Shown: positions 1 to 5,405 of the stretch, one piece after another
Layout: each line of letters begins with the position of its first letter
Numbering within the stretch: the stretch's first letter is position 1
Notes under the pieces: generated by a model
What the model was told of the DNA's origin: nothing
Database searches by the model: none
The model's input: the letters and a program-made list of their open reading frames with translations, nothing else
Translations under genes and position numbers: made by a program
Source of the DNA: Actinomycetota bacterium
Lineage (GTDB): Bacteria; Actinomycetota; CADDZG01; WHSQ01
Assembly: GCA_013695055.1 (NCBI GenBank)
Contig: JACDBF010000162.1
Coordinates: forward strand, 1 to 5,439
DNA length: 5,439 bases
Reading direction: 5' to 3'

Positions 1-161
1 TGTCGTCTACGACTCGGGCCGGGCGAAACGGGATCGCGACGCTCACGTTCACCATCGAGCTTGTCGATCCACAGCACCTCAATCACGTTCTGCAAAGCGT
101 GCGGCGCGTCGACTCGGTCTTCGACGCCTATCGCACGGGCGCGTCCTCGGCGCGCGCCTAA
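1..161 (+). CDS. relA: RelA/SpoT (p)ppGpp synthetase/hydrolase, C-terminal end (partial)
   Basis: Only the last 52 residues are visible, read from base 3 to the TAA at 159-161; the 5' part lies outside the window. The peptide contains GIATLTFTIELVDPQHLNHV, then LQSVRRVDSVFDAYRT. This is the end of the ACT (RRM-like) regulatory domain that closes long RelA/SpoT homologues: a beta strand, a helix of the type that contacts the ribosome or other domains, and the usual V-x-x-V-x-R-like finish. Family knowledge: long RSH enzymes make and degrade the alarmone (p)ppGpp in the cytoplasm, with the ACT domain sensing starvation. The gene is followed 8 bases later by a PBP gene and then by dtd, a known neighbour of relA in Gram-positive bacteria, which strengthens the call. 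The catalytic domains cannot be judged. Another ACT-domain protein is possible but less likely. Confidence 0.8.
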   Translation, partial: SSTTRAGRNGIATLTFTIELVDPQHLNHVLQSVRRVDSVFDAYRTGASSARA

Positions 162-169
162 CCGACCCG

Positions 170-1936
170 GTGATCGACGCCCGACGCACGACCGGGTTCG
201 CCTGCGGAGCCCTACTAGCGGTGTCGTTGGGCACGGCCTGTACGTCTGAGGACTTTTCCCCTCCTTCTGCCGGACGAGCTGCCGACGCCCTAGCCCGGGC
301 GTGGAGCGAGCAAGACGCTCGGGCAATGGTGGCGAGCTTCGATCGCGCGTCGCGAGATAGGTGGTCTCCGGGGCGTCTGGTCCGGGTTCTGGCGCGCGTG
401 CGCCGGCAGGGGCTGATCGATCAAGTCTCGGTGCGCACCGCCGGTGAGCCGGAGATTCCCGAGATCGAATCTCAAGAAGAGCTGGAGAGCGGCGACGTCG
501 CGACCTCCGCCCCATTCGTGCTCACCTACACGTCCGAGGCCGCGGCCGAGCCGGTGGAGCTGAGCGGCGAGATCGCGCTCCGCTACGACGCCGCCGGGGG
601 CGAATGGCTGGCCCACTGGGATAGGTCTCTGCTCTGGCCCGGCATCGACGGAGCACGCGCATTAGTAGTCTCCGCCCGGTGGTCGAAGCGAGCGCCCATC
701 GTCGATCGCGCGGGCCGGGCGCTGGCCCGAGGGCCGGCACTCAACAGGAAATATCCGTTCGCGAGCGTTGGCGGAAGCACCATCGGCCATATCGGCCCGC
801 TATCGAAGAAGGAATCGAGGACTTCGACCGGTCTCAATGGTCTCAATCGGCCCGAGGACTACGTGGGGCTCTCGGGGCTCGAGGCGGCCTTCGAGCGGCG
901 GCTGGCCGGCACTCCCTCGACTCGTCTGGCGGTCGTCGATCGCAAGGACCGGCGCCTCGAGGTCGTGGGGAGAGCGCGCGGCCGATCCGGCAGACCGCTC
1001 AGAACCACCCTGGACGTGGGCGTCCAGCGGGCCGCCGAGCAGGCGTTCGGCGCCACCGTCGGTGGATCGGTCGTCATCGAGCCGGGCTCGGGCTATCTCC
1101 TGGCGGTCGTGTCCTCCTCGCCCTTCGATCCGAACAACTACGTGGGGGTCGCGGGGATAACGCCCTTCAACCGAGCGCTCTCGGGGCTGTACGCGCCGGG
1201 GTCGTCGATGAAGGTCGTGACCGCGTCGGCGGCGCTTGACAGCGGCAAAGTAACTCCGCGTACGACCGTCACCGGACCTAAAAACTACAAGGGCGTGACG
1301 AACTTCGAATCGGGCCAGTTCGGCCCCATCCCTTTTGCAGACGCTTTGCAGTTCTCGGTCAACACGGCGTTCGCGCAGGTGGCGGAGAAGCTGGGGGCCG
1401 GAGCGATGACTCGTTACGCGCGCTCCTTCGGGTTCAATCGTGCGCCCGACATGAGGCTGAGCGCGGCCTCGTCCTCCTTTCCCCGTCCCGGTGATCTCGG
1501 AGACCTCATGTGGGGTTCGATCGGGCAGGCCCAGGTGCTTGCGACGCCGCTCCAGATGTCGACCGTCGCCGCAACCGTAGCCAACGGAGGAAAGCGCATG
1601 GAGCCGCGCATCGCGCTGAATCGTCCTCCGAGTGGCGCGCGCGCCATCTCTCGCAAGACCGCCGGAACGATGACCATGTTGATGCAGAGTGTCGTGACGG
1701 GGGGAACCGGCGTGAATGCGCAGATACCCGGTGTGAACGTGGCGGGCAAGACGGGCACCGCCGAGGTCGATGTCGAAGGAGAGCGCAAGAACCATGCCTG
1801 GTTCGTTGCCTTCGCGCCGGCCGAGTCGCCCGAGGTCGCGGTCTCGGTCGTATCCGAATACGGAGGAATCGGGGGTCAGGTCGCCGCTCCGCTCGCGGGC
1901 AGGATTCTGCAGGCCGTGCTGCCGCTGGTGCCATGA
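170..1936 (+). CDS. Class B penicillin-binding protein (D,D-transpeptidase) with NTF2-like MecA_N domain
   Basis: The 588-residue product should crosslink peptidoglycan stem peptides on the outer face of the membrane. Residues about 9-23 form a short hydrophobic segment after R5-R6, ending at Cys24, so it is a membrane anchor or an atypical lipoprotein signal. Residues about 36-157 resemble the NTF2-like MecA_N domain, ending in WLAHWDRSLLWPGI. Residues about 174-265 are the PBP dimerisation region (RAPIVDRAGRALA, then YPFASVGGSTIGHIG). The transpeptidase domain runs from about 279 (TTLDVGVQ) to the end. All three penicilloyl-serine motifs are intact: S345-S-M-K348, S396-V-N398 and K527-T-G529, with Ser345 the expected nucleophile. 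The GTG at 170 is the only start giving a signal segment; no Shine-Dalgarno is visible, and the gene sits 8 bases after the relA stop, suggesting coupled translation. Family: like the mycobacterial penicillin-binding lipoproteins and staphylococcal PBP2a in architecture. MecA_N alone does not show beta-lactam resistance. Confidence 0.93.
   Translation: MIDARRTTGFACGALLAVSLGTACTSEDFSPPSAGRAADALARAWSEQDARAMVASFDRASRDRWSPGRLVRVLARVRRQGLIDQVSVRTAGEPEIPEIESQEELESGDVATSAPFVLTYTSEAAAEPVELSGEIALRYDAAGGEWLAHWDRSLLWPGIDGARALVVSARWSKRAPIVDRAGRALARGPALNRKYPFASVGGSTIGHIGPLSKKESRTSTGLNGLNRPEDYVGLSGLEAAFERRLAGTPSTRLAVVDRKDRRLEVVGRARGRSGRPLRTTLDVGVQRAAEQAFGATVGGSVVIEPGSGYLLAVVSSSPFDPNNYVGVAGITPFNRALSGLYAPGSSMKVVTASAALDSGKVTPRTTVTGPKNYKGVTNFESGQFGPIPFADALQFSVNTAFAQVAEKLGAGAMTRYARSFGFNRAPDMRLSAASSSFPRPGDLGDLMWGSIGQAQVLATPLQMSTVAATVANGGKRMEPRIALNRPPSGARAISRKTAGTMTMLMQSVVTGGTGVNAQIPGVNVAGKTGTAEVDVEGERKNHAWFVAFAPAESPEVAVSVVSEYGGIGGQVAAPLAGRILQAVLPLVP
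830..847 (+). repeat. 9-bp perfect tandem duplication inside the PBP gene
   Basis: GGTCTCAAT occurs twice back to back, in frame, and encodes Gly-Leu-Asn twice at residues 221-226 of the PBP. It lies in the loop between the dimerisation region and the transpeptidase domain, where homologues vary in length. It is probably a small slippage duplication with little effect on the protein. Confidence 0.8.
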
Positions 1937-2382
1937 GAGCCGTCGTGCAGCGCGTCTCGGAGGCGCGCGTGGATGTCGGTGGCGAATGCGTCGCCGCTGT
2001 CGGGCCCGGAGTGCTGGTGCTGCTCGGCATCTCGACTGAGGACGACGACGGGCTACCGACATGGCTTGCCGACAAGGTCTGCAACCTCAGGATCTTCGAG
2101 GACGACGATGGCAAGATGAACCGGTCGCTGCTGGAGAACGGCGGTGAGGCCCTGATCGTCTCGCAATTCACGCTCTATGGCGATGCGCGCAGAGGAAGAA
2201 GGCCGTCATTTGTGCGGGCGGCGTCGGGGCCGGAAGCCCGGGACCTCTACGAGTCGACGATCGAGGCGTTCAGGTCGCTGGGCGTCACCACGGCAAGCGG
2301 CGAGTTCGGGGCCACGATGGAAGTCACCCTGACGAACTCGGGCCCGACAACCCTGCTCCTAGACTCCGCAAAATCGTTCTGA
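1933..2382 (+). CDS. dtd: D-aminoacyl-tRNA deacylase (DTD)
   Basis: The 149-residue product matches the usual length of bacterial DTD. In the cytoplasm this dimeric enzyme hydrolyses D-amino acids (classically D-Tyr) and mischarged glycine from tRNA, protecting translation. It starts with the family signature MRAVVQRVSEARV. The S77-Q-F-T80 motif with the active-site Thr is present, as is N135-S-G137-P138-T-T, the Gly-cisPro motif that enforces chiral selection across the dimer interface. SGEFGATMEV at about 121-130 fits the conserved (T/S)G.FGA.M.V stretch. The ATG overlaps the PBP stop as ATGA, so translation is probably coupled; there is no separate Shine-Dalgarno. The frame stays open far upstream in the PBP gene, but homology begins exactly at this ATG. 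Placement after relA is a widespread Gram-positive arrangement. No anomalies seen. Confidence 0.96.
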   Translation: MRAVVQRVSEARVDVGGECVAAVGPGVLVLLGISTEDDDGLPTWLADKVCNLRIFEDDDGKMNRSLLENGGEALIVSQFTLYGDARRGRRPSFVRAASGPEARDLYESTIEAFRSLGVTTASGEFGATMEVTLTNSGPTTLLLDSAKSF

Positions 2383-2387
2383 GCGGA

Positions 2388-3638
2388 TCAGCGTTCGTTT
2401 TTCGAACGTTTTCCGGCGGAGAACGGGTACGGCACCTGCTTTAACCATAGGGAGGCGTGCTCGGGTTGCATGGTCTCCCTTATGACGGCCAGGAGGCTCG
2501 CGGTCGATGCGTCGAGATCGACTTCGTCTCGCAAGCGGGCCGAGAAGTCTTGCAAGGTCTGGGCCGCGTCGTACTTGCGCCGGTAGAAACGCCGGTCGAT
2601 GAAGTTTTGAATGCGGCCGCGAGCGGGCCGGAACACCGCGGCCACGGCGAGCGTCGACGCCGCGACAACGAGATTGTTGTTCTCTCCGGAGGAGACGTTG
2701 CGAATCAAGCCGCCGACTCCGAAGACCCCGCCGACATAGACGAGGATCAGCACTCCGGTCACGGCCGCATAGACGAGGGTTCGATTGATAATCCGGTCGA
2801 TGGCGTAGAGGCGATAACGGAGCATGGCGATGCCCGTGGCAACGGCGAAGGTTCCGGGCCCCCCGATGGTCTCGGACAAGAGTTGAAAGACGGGACTTTG
2901 TACGTTGAGAGCCTCCAGCACGACATCGCTTGCGACTATTCCAACGGCTCCCAGCGCGGCAACAAGGGCAATCCACTTCAGCTGCTGGCGTTCTTCCCCT
3001 CGAGATCGGCGGAATCGAACGATGAGCGAGACCAACGCGGCGGCGAGCGACAGAGTCACCAGCGGGAACAGCGAGAAGACGATGTTTTCGACGGCGGCCA
3101 GCTCCTGCACGCCGAAGCTCTCCTCAGCTCGAAGAAACTCCGCTCCTCTGTATGGCCATAGCGCGATGGCGAAGCCCATGAACACCGCGAGCCATGACAC
3201 AGACAGCCATCCCACCCAGCTCCAGCGGCGCGACAGGGAACGACCGTTGGGGAACAGCAGGATCATGAAGGGGAACAGGCCCAGCTGGGGGGCCCAGATC
3301 GAGGAGGAGAGCCATGCCATCGCGCCTCCTCCCGGAAGCGAACCCGGGCTAAGGATCAGAGACCGGGCCGCGTACTCGTACGCGAACTTCGAAAGGACCT
3401 CGGATAGCCCGATCGCCACGATCAGCCATCCCACGGGGTTACGGGGCTGCCGCCGTGCGATCAAGGCGCCCACCGGTACGAACAGAGCCAAAGACAAGAA
3501 CCAGATCAGTTCGTTCGGGAAAGAAGTCAGCCCGCCGCCCGAGGGTCGGGAGAGCCCGAGCACGAGCGTCACCGCCGTCCGCGGCAGTCCCAGCCCGAGA
3601 AGGACCCAGGGGAGCGGTGCGATGAGACGGGCTTTCAC
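2388..3638 (-). CDS. Polytopic membrane protein resembling the sensory half of a histidine kinase, no kinase domain
   Basis: The 416-residue product has about ten hydrophobic segments, at roughly 9-29, 43-61, 69-85, 113-130, 141-161, 184-208, 221-240, 258-274, 288-310 and 322-337. A cytoplasmic tail of about 80 residues follows. LLFPNGR (127-133), the LRYRLYAIDRIINRTLVYAA stretch (273-292) and FIDRRFYRRKYDAAQTL (346-362) are hallmarks I recognise from membrane sensor proteins of Actinobacteria and Chloroflexi, where the tail often leads into GAF and histidine-kinase domains. Here the protein stops about 16 residues after the ASLWLK stretch: no HisKA H-box, no ATPase N/G boxes. It may be a stand-alone member or a sensor that lost its output. 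The frame is open upstream to an ATG at 3869, but that would overlap the divergent methyltransferase by about 150 bases and lacks family-like sequence. The GTG at 3638, just before the first membrane segment, is preferred. Ligand and function are unknown. Convergent with dtd, 5 bases apart. Confidence 0.8.
   Translation of the reverse strand: MKARLIAPLPWVLLGLGLPRTAVTLVLGLSRPSGGGLTSFPNELIWFLSLALFVPVGALIARRQPRNPVGWLIVAIGLSEVLSKFAYEYAARSLILSPGSLPGGGAMAWLSSSIWAPQLGLFPFMILLFPNGRSLSRRWSWVGWLSVSWLAVFMGFAIALWPYRGAEFLRAEESFGVQELAAVENIVFSLFPLVTLSLAAALVSLIVRFRRSRGEERQQLKWIALVAALGAVGIVASDVVLEALNVQSPVFQLLSETIGGPGTFAVATGIAMLRYRLYAIDRIINRTLVYAAVTGVLILVYVGGVFGVGGLIRNVSSGENNNLVVAASTLAVAAVFRPARGRIQNFIDRRFYRRKYDAAQTLQDFSARLRDEVDLDASTASLLAVIRETMQPEHASLWLKQVPYPFSAGKRSKNER
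2392..2412 (+). terminator. Probable Rho-independent terminator after dtd
   Basis: CGTTCG (2392-2397), a TTTTT loop (2398-2402) and CGAACG (2403-2408) form a 6-bp stem, extendable by a G-U pair, followed directly by TTTT (2409-2412). The stem begins 9 bases after the dtd stop, in the right orientation to end the relA-pbp-dtd transcript. In the minus direction no T run follows, so it should not terminate the convergent gene, whose last codons it overlaps. The stem is short and only moderately stable and the T run is brief, so termination could be partial. Confidence 0.55.
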
Positions 3639-3644
3639 CGTTTC

Positions 3645-3650
3645 ATTGTC
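3645..3650 (-). promoter_or_regulatory. Possible -10 element for the membrane-protein gene
   Basis: On the minus strand GACAAT (4 of 6 bases of TATAAT) ends 6 bases before the proposed GTG at 3638. This spacing would place the transcript start at or next to the start codon, giving a leaderless mRNA, a common actinobacterial arrangement. There is no convincing -35 box and no Shine-Dalgarno before this GTG. A six-base match in a short AT-richer spot is weak evidence. Confidence 0.25.
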
Positions 3651-3690
3651 ACCGAGTCCCGTTCGCCTAAACGTTACGAAGATGGCGTCT

Positions 3691-3703
3691 CGGAGGGCCT
3701 CCG
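3691..3703. promoter_or_regulatory. Operator-like inverted repeat in the divergent spacer
   Basis: CGGAGG and CCTCCG are perfect 6-base arms around a single G. The one-base centre rules out a normal RNA hairpin, so if functional this is a DNA-level dyad for a dimeric regulator. It lies between the two divergent genes and just upstream of TAGACT. A further CCTCCG copy is at 3714-3719, and could pair with the left arm across a 17-base loop. No regulator gene is in view. GC-rich dyads of this size arise by chance in such DNA. Confidence 0.3.
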
Positions 3704-3707
3704 TGGC

Positions 3708-3713
3708 TAGACT
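3708..3713 (+). promoter_or_regulatory. Possible -10 element for the methyltransferase gene
   Basis: TAGACT fits the TANNNT actinobacterial -10 pattern and ends 9 bases before the ATG at 3723, so transcription could begin at or within a few bases of the start codon. No proper Shine-Dalgarno lies at normal spacing (the nearest GGAGG, 3692-3696, is too far). The expected -35 position reads GCGTCT, a poor match. Confidence 0.3.
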
Positions 3714-3722
3714 CCTCCGAGA

Positions 3723-4424
3723 ATGTTCACCGATTCGGCCCGCATCTACGACTTGATCTACAGCTGGAAGGACTATCCGGCCGAGTCGCGGCGGGTCCAC
3801 TCGCTGATCCAGCAGCACGGCTCGGGGGCTCGCACGCTCCTGGATGTGGCGTGCGGGACCGGCAAGCATCTCGAGGAGCTGGGCCGGGCCTACAGGGCTG
3901 AAGGGCTGGACCTAGACCGGGGCCTTCTCGCCGAAGCCGCGGAGCGGAATCCCGGGATTCCACTGCATGAAGCCGACATGACCGACTTCGACCTCGGCAA
4001 ACGCTTTGACGCAATGACTTGCCTTTTCAGCAGCATTGGCTACGCTCAAAGACTCGACAACCTCCAGCGCGCCCTCTCCGCGATGGCGCGCCATCTCAAT
4101 CCTCGTGGCGTGCTGCTCCTAGAGCCGTGGTTCTCGCCGAACGATTGGATCGACGGTCATCCACACGCGGTTCTCGTTGACGAGCCGGATTTGAAGATCG
4201 TGCGCATGAACGTGTCGACCTCACGAGACAAGCTCTCGGTGCTGCACTTTCACTACCTGGTGGCCGACACCGAGGGTGTGACCCACTTTGAAGAGCAGCA
4301 CTACCTCGGTCTCTTCACGCACGAGGAGTACCTTCGAGCGTTCGCCGGCGCCGGGCTCGAGGTCTCTTACGACGACTGGGGACTTGAAGGCCGTGGCCTC
4401 TATGTGGCCACAGCCCCCGGTTAG
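3723..4424 (+). CDS. SAM-dependent N-methyltransferase, TylM1/DesVI-like
   Basis: The 233-residue class I methyltransferase has the full Rossmann core: glycine-rich motif I LLDVACGTGKHLEEL (39-53), acidic residue D63 at the end of strand 2 (GLDLD) for the SAM ribose, ADM at 84-86 before FDLGKRFDAMTCLFSSIG (89-106), and LLLEPWF at 131-137. The combination NPGIPLHEADM, FDAMTCLFSSIG, EPWFSP and GRGLYVATAPG is very close to what I recall of TylM1 and DesVI, which dimethylate the 3-amino group of dTDP-3-amino-3,6-dideoxyglucose for mycaminose and desosamine. Tyr13 and His124 sit where TylM1 has the Tyr and His considered important in its active site. Length is normal for the family. No aminotransferase, dehydratase or glycosyltransferase lies nearby, so the substrate may differ. 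The ATG at 3723 is preferred because IYDLIYSWKDY begins within a few residues. It is divergent from the membrane-protein gene and convergent with transketolase. Confidence 0.88.
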   Translation: MFTDSARIYDLIYSWKDYPAESRRVHSLIQQHGSGARTLLDVACGTGKHLEELGRAYRAEGLDLDRGLLAEAAERNPGIPLHEADMTDFDLGKRFDAMTCLFSSIGYAQRLDNLQRALSAMARHLNPRGVLLLEPWFSPNDWIDGHPHAVLVDEPDLKIVRMNVSTSRDKLSVLHFHYLVADTEGVTHFEEQHYLGLFTHEEYLRAFAGAGLEVSYDDWGLEGRGLYVATAPG

Positions 4425-4440
4425 CTTGCGGGCCAACCGG
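4417..4440. terminator. Hairpin between convergent genes, possible weak terminator
   Basis: CCGGTT (4417-4422) and AACCGG (4435-4440) form a perfect 6-bp stem; after an A-C mismatch, GC (4424-4425) can pair with GC (4432-4433). The stem covers the methyltransferase stop codon and fills most of the 21-base gap before the convergent transketolase end. No T run follows on either side, so it is not a classic Rho-independent terminator; it could act bidirectionally in a weak way or protect 3' ends. Confidence 0.3.
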
Positions 4441-4445
4441 CCTGA

Positions 4446-5405
4446 TCAGTCCTTCAGCACCCGCCGAGCCGCGTCCATGATCGCGTCGGGGGTCAGCCCG
4501 AATTGCAAGAGAAGCTCGTCGGGCTTGCCGGACGTCGCGTAGGTGTCTCCGATATTGACGAACGCCATTCGAGTGGGGCCCCGCTCCGCGAGAGTCATAG
4601 CAACGGTTGCACCGAGTCCTCCATAAGCCATGTGCTCCTCGGCGACCACGACGCCCTTGGTCTCGTTGGCCGCTTTCTCGAGCGCGCTGGTGTCGATTGG
4701 CTTGACCGTGTGCATGTCGACCACCCGGGCCGAGATCCCTTCGCCGGAAAGTCCTTCGGCCGCGTCGAGCGCCATGGCGACCATGATTCCGTTAGCAACG
4801 ATGGTGACGTCGTCTCCGTCCCTCACGGTGTTTGCTTTGCCCACGAGGAAGGCGTCGCCATTTTCATAGACGTTAGGAACCTTGGGCCGCCCGCAGCGCA
4901 GAAAGGTTGGGCCCTCGCGTTCGAGCATCGCATGCGTCGCCGCGGCCGCGCTCGGCCCGTCGGCCGGAACGATGACCGTAAAGCCCGGGAAGGAGCAGGC
5001 CAGCGCCACATCCTCGACCGTCATCTGCGAAGGGCCGTCCTCACCAATCGAGATGCCCGCATGGGTACCGACCAACTTTACGTTCTGGTTGGGGAAGGCG
5101 ACGCTCATCCTTATCTGATCGTAGGCGTTGCACAGGAGGAACGCCGAGAACGACGAGACCACTGGGAGCTTCCCGCATCCCGCGAGACCGGCGGCCACTC
5201 CCACGAGATTGGACTCTGCTATGCCGACGTTGAAGAAGCGATCGGGGTATTCATCTTTGAAGTTCTTGGTGAAAGTGGAGTTGTTGACATCGCCGTCGAG
5301 CACGACCACGTTCAGGTTCGACCCCGCTTGCGCGAGCGCCTCGCCGAACGCTTCGCGCGTCGACGTGCCTTCTTCGAGCTGAATGCGGCTTATCCCGAAG
5401 CTCAT
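4446..5405 (-). CDS. Transketolase, C-terminal subunit (split enzyme)
   Basis: The 319-residue product contains the pyrimidine-binding domain (about 10-175) and the C-terminal domain (about 190-310) of transketolase, without the N-terminal diphosphate-binding domain. With a separate N-terminal subunit it should form the thiamine-diphosphate enzyme that moves two-carbon ketol units between sugar phosphates in the pentose phosphate pathway, in the cytoplasm. Glu64 in NVGIAESNLVGVAAGLA is the expected Glu that activates the cofactor by contacting N1'. LDGDVNNST (36-44) and GEDGPSQM (121-128) are substrate- and cofactor-site motifs; VVAEEHMAYGGLG and YATSGKPDELL lie in the C-terminal domain. Gln127 replaces the usual bacterial/yeast His, as in animal transketolases. 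The ATG at 5405 has GGAGG 10 bases upstream and overlaps the preceding stop as ATGA. A related 1-deoxyxylulose-5-phosphate synthase is unlikely given the split form and motif. Confidence 0.93.
   Translation of the reverse strand: MSFGISRIQLEEGTSTREAFGEALAQAGSNLNVVVLDGDVNNSTFTKNFKDEYPDRFFNVGIAESNLVGVAAGLAGCGKLPVVSSFSAFLLCNAYDQIRMSVAFPNQNVKLVGTHAGISIGEDGPSQMTVEDVALACSFPGFTVIVPADGPSAAAATHAMLEREGPTFLRCGRPKVPNVYENGDAFLVGKANTVRDGDDVTIVANGIMVAMALDAAEGLSGEGISARVVDMHTVKPIDTSALEKAANETKGVVVAEEHMAYGGLGATVAMTLAERGPTRMAFVNIGDTYATSGKPDELLLQFGLTPDAIMDAARRVLKD

Noticed and set aside
1510..1932. Upstream extension of the dtd frame inside the PBP gene
   Set aside because: The sequence before the ATG at 1933 is an out-of-frame reading of the PBP transpeptidase domain; DTD homology begins exactly at MRAVVQRV.
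800..2062. Long open frame (420 codons) on the minus strand opposite the PBP and dtd genes
   Set aside because: It is Arg/Ala/Pro-rich, resembles no family I know and is antisense to two clearly functional genes; long antisense frames are expected in high-GC DNA.
3646..3651. TTGTCA as a plus-strand -35 box for the methyltransferase
   Set aside because: It matches TTGACA at 5 of 6 bases, but no acceptable -10 lies 16-18 bases downstream, and it is too far from TAGACT at 3708.
2905..3756. Plus-strand open frame of 283 codons opposite the membrane-protein gene
   Set aside because: Low-complexity Ser/Arg/Pro composition, antisense to a gene with clear membrane topology and family motifs, so it is a shadow frame.
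3639..3869. 77-residue N-terminal extension of the membrane-protein frame, from an ATG at 3869
   Set aside because: It would overlap the divergent methyltransferase start by about 150 bases and shows no signal or membrane character; the GTG at 3638 directly before the first hydrophobic segment fits better.
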